Shown here: positions 54,112 to 64,000 of the stretch, one piece after another
Layout: every line of letters starts with the position of its first letter
How positions within the stretch are numbered: position 1 is the first letter of the stretch
DNA from: Phytophthora colocasiae
Lineage: Eukaryota; Oomycota; Peronosporomycetes; Peronosporales; Peronosporaceae
Assembly: GCA_018806915.1 (NCBI GenBank)
Contig: JAGKQI010000067.1
Span: forward strand, 124,001-188,000
Direction: 5' to 3'
Length of the DNA stretch: 64,000 nucleotides
The notes under the pieces: model-generated
Databases searched by the model: none
What the model was told of the DNA's origin: nothing
Seen by the model: only the letters and a program-made list of their open reading frames with translations
Program-made: the position numbers and the translations under genes

Positions 54112-57100
54112 ATGGTGCATTTTTCCTGCCCAGACGCTTCATTATTCCCTAATGCACGCGCGCCGTCAGGCAATAGCAGTCGAGGGCGAAATGGCGGTCT
54201 TTTCTCTTCTTCATCGTCTTCTTCGGGTGAATCCGACGCCTCCGATGGAGAGAATGATGTCAATCAAAGAGTGGGTGCAGTTCCACCACTATTGGGGGCT
54301 ACGGTACGCCACCGCTCAGCCAATCTGCAGTCAAGTGCACATTCCAGTGGAGACTTGAGACGTCGCACGATGTTCTCCACATCTACAACGTCACTAGGCT
54401 CGTCCACTAGTACAGGGGGCAATGGAAGCATTTCTTCAGAGAGAAAAGGGCTATTTGAGAATGACGACGATGCTGGGGATTCGCTTGAGACGTTCCATGA
54501 ACAGGTAAAGCTTCGTCAGAGCCGAAAGCAGTCGGAATTGAAGGCACTGAAGACACAGCTGGATTCAGCACAGCAGCGTGCTGAAGAGCTGGAGACAAGA
54601 CTCAATGATGCTAACAAGGAGAAGGAAGAGTATGCTATTCGCACGAAGGAGTGTCAACGGATCATTGAGAAGCGCAATAAGCAGCTCATGAAGGCAAGTG
54701 AGAAGATGGCGAGGCATTCAGAGCAGTACGAACTGCAGATGAGTGAGCTCCAGACAAGACTAGGAGCTATGACGTCGCAGTGTGATCAGCTGCGAGCTGA
54801 TGCTGCGGCAACGGAGGAGATCAACCGACGCGAGCGGGAGTTGAAGAAACAAGAACTGCAGCGTGAGGCTGACACGCAGAGTAAAAAGCACGAGAAACTT
54901 CTTCAAGCTGCTGAAACCAAGATTCACGACCAGCAGACTGAAAATGCGACTCTTGCGAAGAAACTGCGCGAGGTGGAGCAACAACTAACGGCTTCAACTC
55001 ACCAAAAGCCAACTGCGGTGCAAGTGATGGCTAGTGACGAGTATCAGAGCTTGCTAAAACGATTCGACGACGCAGAAGCGATTAGTCGTGGTTTGAAATT
55101 TCAACTGGAGAAAGAACAGCAGGAGAAGAAGTACCTACGCAAGCAGTTGACAGCTCTCCAGGAGACTGTTGGCGCAAAGACGGCGGCGGCTACAGCAGCA
55201 TCAGTAGGATTTTTCCCTGATGTTATATTACCAGAGCCGAGAGAGGGACTTGGTAACCCGAGGGACAGCGTCATGACTGTAGGAGCTGAAGCGGAGCTCG
55301 ACAGCTTTGACTTTACCGCAGGCAACGGAACAACTCCATCTAGCCCAGTTACCACCTCCGATGCATCAGCTCTTTTTGGAGGCAACTCTCCAACAAGTGG
55401 GGGCTCAAGCCCCAGTCGTAGTCGAAGCCGCTCGCGAGGGTTTTCTGCCTCCAGTGTTACGGATGATGCCGTCAAGCCTTCCTTGCGGGATGGTAAACGG
55501 CGTGCTGCTTCGGCCCAGACGATTAAAGCCACAATGGAGCCATTGGAGAAACCCGTCGAAGATAAGTCTGCTGCTACCAATGGTAAGGCTGTTGGTACTT
55601 CGGTAACATTCTTTGAGAAACTCTCCTCCAGATTCAAAAGAGCATCATCGCCTCGGAACGGTATGAACGTCAAAATCGAAGAAGACGAGGCTGAGACTGC
55701 GACAGGGGACATTGGGTTTGCCTCCCCGCTTCCTCGTCAAGGAGCTGCGCACAGTAAAGTGCTGAAGGAACGTCCTCGAATGTATGTGGCAAAGTCTCCG
55801 TCTCACCACGAAGATGAGTCCAGCGATAGCATCTTTGGCAGCGAATCGTCTTCAAGTGACTCATCGGACGACGACATGCCGCCACCGCCACCTCCACCTC
55901 CGGTACCTGTCCACGAACCACCTGTAGCGTTTACAGCCACTCCTCCACACCCATTGGATATTTCTTCGCAGCTAATTCATTCGGATGCAAGCGGTGATGC
56001 AGACTCAAGCAGCTTAAGTGAGTCGGATGAAGAGGGAGGAACTACAGGACACGAGTGGGGCGACATGCCCAACAAATCAACACAGTTACCAAGTCGATTC
56101 ACAGATCCATCAGAAAAGCGAGAGAAGCCCGCGAGTGGGGCACCAAGTAGGATTCCATCGCCGTCGTCTTCGTCTTCTTCGGACAGCGACTCGGATGAGC
56201 CTGATCTGACTAAGCGTCAACCTCTCAATGTGGATGCTACGAAGGTTGACAGTGTGTCGGAATCTTCCTCTGACCCCTCATCTTCCGACGAAGAGCATGC
56301 CACAGTCAAGATCAAGACCGCGGTTCACAGAAGGGTTCGCAAGAGTAGCCTTCCAAGTCAAGACCTCAACGAAAAGCGTTCATCGCGCTCACCTACGTCT
56401 TCGAAGAGTCGAGAAAAGCGTCGAAGCCTGAGTGGAGGAGAGAACCTGCACAGTACAAGCAAAAGTCGCATGAACGAATACATGGAAGCTCGAGCAAGAA
56501 AACGCAACGAAAAACTGAAGCGCTCACAAGAAAAGGAACATGAAGAGTCGAAAAAGAAGGAGGAATACGAAAAGGAGTGGGAAAAGATGGCACAAGAGGA
56601 GCGCGAGCGAAAGCGGAAGCAGCAACAAGCGCGACGTACTGGAAGACGACGACCGGCAAGTATGAAAGCTGTGCGTGTTTCTCAGATGCGGCAGCAAATG
56701 AATAGCAAGCAGCAACAAAAGGATCAAAAGGAGTCGCAAGTGTCTCCTCCACCTAATCTCAATGACCCACCAAGACCTCATGGCGATGACTCAGTGGATG
56801 CTGACGCCCAACTCCATCGTCAGTCAAGACGTCAAAGCGAAAGCAAAACGTCCGAAAGCGAGGAAGAGGAAGAGCGTCCGCCGGTGTTTCGAGTGCCGTC
56901 TACTGATACTCCTCCACTTCCTCCTGAGCCAACAATGGCAGACAACGAGCTTTACCTGCGTCAGCAGGCGCGTTTGCGTGAACGCCACGAGTTGCAGATG
57001 AAGAAAAAGGTCGAAGCTGATGAAGCGGATGCTGTTCGGGGAGATATCCATCGCCGAGTAGAGATGTGGGCGTTTGGCAAGGAGCTGTTGCACATGATTC

Positions 57101-57407
57101 TCACTCTGGACCAGATCTCGTCGAGCGAAGCGCTCAAGAAATGCCAGTTGATGGTGGTGCAGTCTCCAGATGATGATACTGTGCGCAAAGCCTACAGGTG
57201 CGTAAACTTGACGATGTGGGGATTGTTAGCTCTTACCAGTATGATACTAACAGTTAATGCATTGGCTCTTGTTCTTACAGAAACATCATTCGAGTTGTCC
57301 ACCCTGATAAATTACGCGGGGCTACGATCCCTGAACAGCTGGAGGCGAAAGAACTTTTTACTGTGTTGAACCAAGCTTTTGAAAAGTTCAAGAACCAGTC
57401 CAGCTAA
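54112..57407 (+). CDS. coiled-coil protein with C-terminal auxilin-type J domain
   Basis: Auxilin/GAK-type J domains recruit Hsc70, for example to uncoat clathrin vesicles. Exons 54112-57197 and 57281-57407 give about 1070 residues. The N-terminus is Ser-rich. A coiled coil runs over about residues 130-360. A long Ser/Asp/Glu/Pro-rich disordered middle includes PPPPPPPVPVHEPP and SSSSSSDSDSDEPD. A basic coiled coil (ARKRNEKLKRSQEKEHEE) follows. The end reads WAFGKELLHMILTL...VRKAYR, and only splicing adds NIIRVVHPDKLRGATIPEQL with the HPD motif. The start is open to question: ATG 54028 with an intron to 54133 also keeps frame, but its donor GTAGAT is weak. No clathrin-binding boxes were identified, so the vesicle role is inference. 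Confidence 0.85.
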
Positions 57408-57490
57408 GTTTTTGCTGCAGGAAGCACGACCACTACAAATACAAAAGTTCAAGTGTGATGAAAGAGTCGACAGGCCACTGCTTTTTTTAT

Positions 57491-60400
57491 CTAAGCGACT
57501 GCCTTTTGGTGTTTGACGTTTGCTCTTGTGACGCTGATTAGTCTGTCAAGCTCACGTACTAAATAGCTGTTGCCATCGTAAGCTCCACTAGCCAACAACA
57601 GCTTCTTCTCGCGAAATAGTCGATCAAGTTCAGTGTCCGGTCCCACGGAAGACTCTTCCGATTCTCCGAATCCGTCTTCCTGGTCGTCTTCATGTACTGG
57701 AGCTGGGGGATGCTCACGTTTGATCTTACCAGCTCGAGACCTCTGTTCACTTTGAAGGATCAGCTGAGGGACCTTCTGACTTCTAGTTTCGACGTAGGAC
57801 GATGATTCCCAATCACTTACATCTTCTGCCGCATGATCAGAGTGGGTACTCGATTCCTGATATTCATACTGTTGACTTGCTGACCGTGTGTGGACAAAAG
57901 CTGTTTGACGGCTTTGTGTGTGCCAAAGATTGCGGTGCTGTTGAGGCGATAATGACCGTAATACTGCGGTGTCACCCATGAGTTTGAACCCCTTCAAGTT
58001 ATCTAGTTGCTTTTTTATCGCTCGAAGTTCATCTCGATCACCATCCAACACGTATTTTTCCTCTCGGGCGATGTACTTGACTCGAAGCTTCTCCAGTTCG
58101 TCAACCACCTGCGCTTCATGCTTCTTTTTCTCTTGAGAAAGAAGACTAGCCATGTGCTCCAATTGAGCTTTCATTTTCTCCACATTCGCCTCAGCTCTCT
58201 CGCAGTCTCTCTCCTTCGCCATTTTTTGCTTCTCTAACTCAGCCACGCTGCCTTTTAACGCAGCAATTTCTTCGCGAAGCTTGGACTCAGGTAACTTCCG
58301 TTGCTGCTGACGATACTCGACAAAATCTGCTTCCACTTGTTTAGCTCGCTTCTCTGCATCGCTAAGCTGAGTCTCCAGTAAAGCTATACGTCGATCATAT
58401 GCCTCCGTTTGCTTCTTTGCCAACGATTGCACATGATTTTGCTCGCTCTTTAGCCGCCGTTGCAAGTGTTCGTTCTCATCGCGCGTTGCTTCTTGCTCAC
58501 GATGTAAAGCTGTTTCAGCGATCGCCAGCCGACGTTCTCTTGTCTCCAGATCTGCTAGAGATTTCCGAAGTGTTTGCTCAAGACGCTGGTACTCTTCCTG
58601 AGCCGATTTGAGCAAGTTGCTTCTCTCTTCTTCACGACGGGCCCATTCCTCCTCTAACTCGTCCATCCGAGCCTTTTCCATCTCCGCAAAGCGTCTCTTC
58701 CATTGCAATTGCTGAAGATGTTGTTCCTGCTTCCACACGCTCTTCTCTCGTTCTAAGGCCTCTTGAATTTTAGCAGTCTCCTTTTCGCGTTCCTTTGCGT
58801 AGTCTATCTTCTGTGTTTCAACGATTGGATGTGCTTTGCTAGCAGGAACCTCGACATTGATAGTATTTTTCATATCTGCTGGCCCGCGACTGGTTTCTTC
58901 TGCCTCCCGTACGCTTAAGGGGCTGCTTGATCTCATTTTGGTATGATTGTCTTGAGGTGGAGGTGGAGGGAGAGAAAGTCTGCAACATGCAAGCAGAAGA
59001 TAGATTAGTAGAGCGTGTCGTTGGCAGTGTCGAGTGTACTACGTACACGGTCCCCATCGCTGCCTTTTGTTTATCGGTAAGCGCTCCCATATCTTCCAAA
59101 TATGCTGAAACCCGGACAGAGCCCACACGTCGTTGGCTTTCTGGATCCTTACTTGCATCTGCACTAACAAGTGGGATGTTAATGGCACAACAGCGATAGG
59201 AGTGAGAGTATGCCTCAGGCCCAGCTTGAGTGTCGGGTAGATTTGAATCCATATGGACTTCAAGCCAATGTGCTTCAGCCTCGGATTGAGTCATGAACAC
59301 CTCCTGGCAATTATCTCTTGAACAACAAAACTGCTCTTCGGAGAAATAGAGATAATTCAAACTGAAGACAGCACTTCCCACCCTACAGTAGAAAATATTA
59401 GGGACAGTTGTGCTTGGTTCTAACCAAATCTCTTACCTTTCTTCATCACTAGAAATCAAGTCGATGCTGATAAATTCTTGCATTTCTTGCTTGAGCTCAA
59501 GTAGTTCCTTAAAAATGTCAAATATACAGTAGAAATTCAGAGCTTCCGTCTCGCGCTTGTCCTTTATCGTAAACCAGTCACTAATAACTACTCAAATGTA
59601 ATGGTTAGACAATCAGCATACATCTTTCAATAGCACTAATGACTTTACCTGATGCAGAATCGAGAAAAGGGTTCTGGTAACGCAGTGAATACCCCCCAGA
59701 AAGCTCAATGTCTCTGACGGATTTCAGCTTAATGCACAAGCGATAGTGATGTTTCTCTCCATTTGCATCACTGAGTAATTCACGCCCGAGCTTTTGGCGG
59801 GCCTCTATTCCACGAACACAGGACAACAAGCATTGGCCCACCGATTGCTTGGATTCGTTCAAAAGTGGTACAAGGATCGTTTTTGGGAACCCTTCATCAT
59901 CTTGAATAACTTTCGCAGCTTCTGAAGAAACTGCAAGTAGGTGGTTAGAGACCGAAGACAGACATCGAATCCAAACACGTTTGTTGACCGCAGATTGTCG
60001 CGATAAATTTTCAAAAAGAATTCCAAGTGCCGAACAGGTTGCAAACGCGTATTGGTTGGTATAGGAACAAAACACCAGAAAATCAGACACCGTTTCGTCC
60101 CCAACGCCCAACTCGACAGATAAGTTTTCCTCGCCAGTAAACGGAGCTATTGCTGACATTTTCAGTCGCAAATGGTCCAACTTGAATGCAACCTGATCTT
60201 CTGTCGTACTTTCAGTTATTGGTGTAGGCATGGCCAGCTCATTTTGTTCGACGGGTTCTGGATCCAAAGACTCAACCTTAATTACTTGCTCTTTGCCTTG
60301 AATTTCATTTGTTTTCGAGATGCTAGCCTCCACGAGCTCAACAGAAATGGAAACCGAAATAACAGAATCATCAAAATCAGGAAACGAAAATGTTTCATCG

Positions 60401-61840
60401 ATAACGGATGTTTTGGCCGGTTTTGGTTTTTGACTTGATACCGAAAAGATTCCCTTTAGGAGAAGAGGTCGTAATGGAATTTCCACCCCGGCAAGCACTC
60501 GATTTTCCGTGCACATATACATCGTAATACTCCCCAAAGTATCGAGATAAATCGCCAGCTCCTTCACACTACTTTTCACGCGAAAACTATCTCGAATAGG
60601 TGAAAACTCGGCAGTAATTAGGTTATAGAAGACATCAGTCTGGACCACGACATCAAACAGTGAGTAACTGAGCCAGAATCCGATCTTATCGGTATCCGGA
60701 TGGATCTTTCCCATCGATGCTTCGACTACTTGCAGCAAGTTAAAAGCTGATTCAATGAAGATTGACAACACCAATATATCCTGTCCGTCTCCAATTTGCA
60801 AGTAATCTCCACCCTCTCCGGATACCACATCTGGCACCGCATATCTTTTGGTCGATCTTTCTCCTCGGACATTTGTCGATCCTCCATCCTCAATCCGTGT
60901 CGTGGTCCGTTTATTCAACTGAGCAGACAAAACTTCCACCGGCGAAAAACTGCTAGTGATCAAAATCTCGCCGCCAAATGGTGAGTTCTGCAACTTCAGC
61001 CAGCGTTCAGGGAGATCTGGGGTTCTGCATGTAAATTTATGTTCAAATATTAGTTCACTCTAGTAAATTTATGGTGAGAAGAGGAGGAAACGCTTATCTC
61101 TTTAGAACAAACCTTAGATCGAGGAAGAACCATCCAAAACTCAAAATCGTTCCTTCCTTCTCTTGACGAGTGAGATTTTCCATCTGAGATCGAGAGCGGT
61201 CCTCTAATTCTGTATCTCCAATACCATACACAAATGCCTTAACTCTCGGCGTATACGCCTTCAAACGTCGGAATTTTTCCATCGAGAAAGTCCATTGTAG
61301 CTTGCCATCACCTCGCACCCATTTGACCTCTTCAATGAGCCCACTCCGTCGATACGGTTGTATTCTCCTTGGTGATCTAGATCGATTACTCCTCTTCCTA
61401 TTCGACCGAAGTGGAGAACCTTCACCTGGCTGTCGTTCCTGTTTCCGCCTAGATCCTCGAGATTGTGCTGCCTGTTTGTCAACTGTCGCGAAAACTCTCA
61501 ACTCTCGGATTGTTCTTGAATCCGCCACTGGAATCCGCAGCATCCGTACTTGCAACGCTGATACAATATACGTCCATGGAGTATTATCCATTAAATGAAG
61601 ACCACTAATAGTGTTATTCTCCCGAGATTCCTGATTACGCTTGAATTTCTCCTTGGGCAATGGAGCAACAGCTCCAGACTCACTTTCTTCATCAGCTAAG
61701 AGATCTGGATCAAACCGTTGCTGTTCAACCAGAAGTGAAGCGTCTTCCGAGTCTTGTGAACGTGAAGGAGATGGCTCAGGTCGTCTAGGAGACTCTGCTT
61801 CGTAGTCATCGCTTCCGTAGGCATCGGATCCCTCCGACAT
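57491..61840 (-). CDS. CEP120: CEP120-like centriole/basal body protein
   Basis: CEP120 promotes centriole elongation and cilium formation. Five exons (61840-61113, 61024-59649, 59590-59437, 59382-59047, 58979-57491) join in frame to 1360 residues. After an acidic start come C2-like domains: WTYIVSALQVRMLRIPVADS; then LVLSIFIESAFNLLQ and IGFWLSYSLFDVVVQTDVFY; then HYRLCIKLKSVRDIELSGGY and SLRYQNPFL, the DUF3668/C2 region. The C-terminus is a long coiled coil with YQRLEQTLRKSLADLETRER, very close to the human CEP120 coiled coil (EGKLQKTLTDLETREKQ from memory of the family). It is longer than the animal protein because of linkers and a C-terminal tail. It converges with the J-domain gene. Confidence 0.9.
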
Positions 61841-62532
61841 GGTATGTGTCTTTTCACGATATATTTCACTAAGTCTTACTTAATTTAAGTAATAAGTGAA
61901 CATTTTCCGTAAACGACGCTGTTGATGGAGCTTCCGTTTACGGTCATGGAGCTGTGCACATAATCTCTTCCGTTTACGGTCCTGGTATGCTATGTTGTGT
62001 TCATCTATTTTATATGCTATCATTTTCCCTTTTGCAACCAAAACTTCAAGCACTTCCCCAGGGTTGTGAAAAAAACAGTAGCGCGCTCGCGAACTCGCGC
62101 ACGAAGTCTTTTAGCACTCTGCAATGGAACTACATCCCAAAAAGTCATCAGCTAGGACGAGGAAATGTTTGTACTGTACCAACATTTACTTAAGTACTCG
62201 ATTGTAAATGACTGATGAAAGTTACCAAGACTTCAAAATGACCTCCAACAATGACCAGATGAGCTCAACACATGCAACTGCGCTCTCCTTATCTGCCAAT
62301 GGTTGGGTGGACTCAAAAAGGCGACGCATCGCGGGCTATCCCATTTACTTCTAGATTTGCCGTGGAAAAGGTAGAGTTGCAAAGCGATAACAAGAAGTCT
62401 ATGGTTGTCAGCTTATCGTGGGTTTGATGTTAAGGTATCTGGAGTCACACTCAGGCCTGTAGTGCTGATGCTGTAAGGTCTGTGAGTCTATTCATGTGAG
62501 GTAAACAGCAGAGAAATCAGTGTAATGTTGGT
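61841..62532. other. upstream region of the CEP120-like gene
   Basis: No gene supported. Holds the motif described next; the remainder is AT-rich without recognised structure. Confidence 0.5.
61907..61980. promoter_or_regulatory. three copies of CGTTTACGG upstream of the CEP120-like gene
   Basis: CTTCCGTTTACGGTC at 61931 and again at about 61967, and the reverse complement CCGTAAACG at 61907-61915. They lie 67-140 bp upstream of the minus-strand ATG, a reasonable place for a transcription factor site. The factor is unknown. Confidence 0.4.
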
Positions 62533-63990
62533 CTATGGATGTTGTTGCGTTTTCCACTGACCAAACTCAATGCGATCTGTTGCAGATGCATATGGCGGTA
62601 TAGCTACAAGCTGAATGAGGCGCTGTATTTCCTGCACGGTCGCGTCACTCGGCTTGAAGCTGTCTAGATATTCTCGTGTAATTTGCTCGGTCAAGGTGAG
62701 CCCACTCAATCTCACTGCGCGTGATAGAGCTACGTAAAGTGTTTGCTTCGGGGTTCCACATTGACGTTTCAGCGTAGTAACAACAATTCCATCGTGACAC
62801 GTCTGGCCCTGGAGCTTTTCGGTTGTGCACGAAAATGCGGGGACAACGGCAAATTGATCGACAGTAATCGAGGCTTGGGCCAGGTTTGGGATTTTCGTGA
62901 GCTGGACACGCGTGTGCAGCGGAGGAAGGCCAATCACACCCTCTCCAAACCCAGATACTATAGTATTCTGGCAGCCGAATACCTTGATCAATAGTAGTTG
63001 TGGGGGTTGAAGAAGTCGATAAACAAGAACACCATCCACTGTGTATCGCGTGGTAGCCAGATCCGTCGCTGTTGGATGCATTCCCACAATAGTTCCAGTG
63101 ACCCCGTTGGCTATGACGTCTGCATCAAGGAGCAAAGGATGCTTGCGCGTGGCCATAATAGGCATACCGATGTAAAATAACAGTTTCATCGGCACCCGGT
63201 CGGTGAGATCATCCGTGACGTTGTATAGGTGGTCTACAATGGATTGTGATCGCGACGAAGACGAAGCCAGGCACTCGTACACCGGAACATTTCGTTTTGC
63301 AGCAATTTGGAAGATCATTTTGTTATTGATCGCGCTCCGAAGCTTGTTGGTGGAAACGACAAATGGTCGGTAGAACGCATCGCGACTCGGTGCAGCCATC
63401 GGTTGCGAAGAGTTATTGGACTGGACGCGAGTATTCAAGTGAGCGAGTTGTTCATCCGAGAGCCGTCCCCAGCGAAGGCTGTCAAGATTTCAGCGTACAG
63501 AGGATCCGTTCGAGCGCGCATGTTCCGTGTCAAGAAGACAACGAAATTAATAGCAGAATAGAGGTGGAAGCCGGCGTGGCGTAGCCGACTAGCTGAGCAG
63601 GGCGGAGTTTGAAAACCTGATACAAATACACGTTTTGTAAGTATACTTTTGAAACAGAACTTGGTTTATCGTCGCCAACTTACATAGGTTACCCGCTACA
63701 GGAGGTAGCTGCAGGTAGTCACCGATAAACATAATGTGCCTGCCTCCCATGAATTTTTCCGGTGACATCGACATCGTACGTGAAACAGAGTCAGTACCAC
63801 CGAGAAGCGCTTGATCGGTTATTGAGATTTCATCGATGATAACCAAGACTACCTCGCTAAACCGAGTCTTCATTTCATTGGACGGCGGAGAGTTTGGTTC
63901 GGCTCCACTCAGTTTCAGATTGCGAGCCGTGTGCAATGTCTTGCCATGTATATTGATAGCTGCCGCGCCAGTGAATGCCAAAGTCTCCAC
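62533..63990 (-). pseudogene. PIF1/Helitron-type helicase, frameshifted, runs off the window
   Basis: Minus strand; the Walker A part would lie beyond the right edge. Seen: AFTGAAAINIHGKTLH, Walker B VVLVIIDEISITDQ, HIMFIGDYLQLPPVAG; after an intron (GTAAGT near 63685 to about 63619) NFVVFLTRNMRARTDPLYAEI; then DSLRWGRLSDEQLAHLNTRV and finally QTLYVALSRAVRLSGLTL. Between AEI and DSLRWG one base is missing, near 63483-63490. The sequence is consistent with an oomycete Helitron, but no Rep domain or 3' CTRR hairpin was found, so a PIF1-like host copy cannot be excluded. Confidence 0.65.
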
Positions 63991-64000
63991 GCTACCAGCT

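Overview
The window reads as nuclear DNA of an oomycete, most likely Phytophthora or a close relative. Genes are densely packed on both strands and are split by short introns (about 50-80 bp), mostly with GTRNGT-like donors and YAG acceptors. Two genes point to a flagellated protist (a CEP120 homologue and a QRICH2/DUF4795-like protein), and the transposons (chromodomain Gypsy, piggyBac, PIF/Harbinger, a PIF1/Helitron-type helicase) are typical of oomycete genomes. Species identity is inference.

Left part (1-31 kb), a gene island. In order: the 3' part of a multi-CNB-domain protein (+); a coiled-coil QRICH2-like protein (-); a secreted Calx-beta/cysteine-rich protein (+); an N-terminally extended class I methyltransferase (-); a 12-exon separase carrying a SAP domain (-); mitochondrial octanoyltransferase (+); phosphopantothenoylcysteine decarboxylase with an unusual hydrophobic tail (-); and a CHD1L/ALC1-like SNF2-macro remodeller (+). 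Then come three tandem paralogues of an unrecognised Cys/His-rich family (-), the middle one frameshifted, with an intact hAT-derived BED-finger gene (+) between the first two. Several neighbours are divergent with 65-180 bp between start codons.

Middle part (31-54 kb), a transposon nest. It contains a degenerate unknown ORF; a 5' LTR plus gag/protease of a Gypsy-like element (33.2-35.8 kb) whose whole length is packed with short near-perfect inverted repeats; a 982-bp piggyBac-type MITE; a PIF/Harbinger element with both TIRs and TAA target duplications; and a degenerate chromodomain Gypsy (minus strand) split by a complete, apparently intact 4.1-kb piggyBac inserted at TTAA. Further right are a dense GATCC repeat fused in frame to a gag-like ORF, a 412-bp duplicated segment, a second Gypsy integrase/chromodomain remnant, and a 28-bp-arm AT-rich foldback.

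Right part (54-64 kb). An auxilin-type J-domain protein (+) converges with the CEP120 homologue (-). The window ends in a frameshifted PIF1/Helitron-type helicase (-) that runs off the edge.

The strongest candidate for something undescribed is the hairpin-saturated retroelement at 33.2-35.8 kb. At least 20 perfect inverted repeats with arms of 7-14 bp and loops of 1-9 nt occur across LTR, gag, protease and downstream sequence, and two neighbouring hairpins differ by a compensatory base-pair change.
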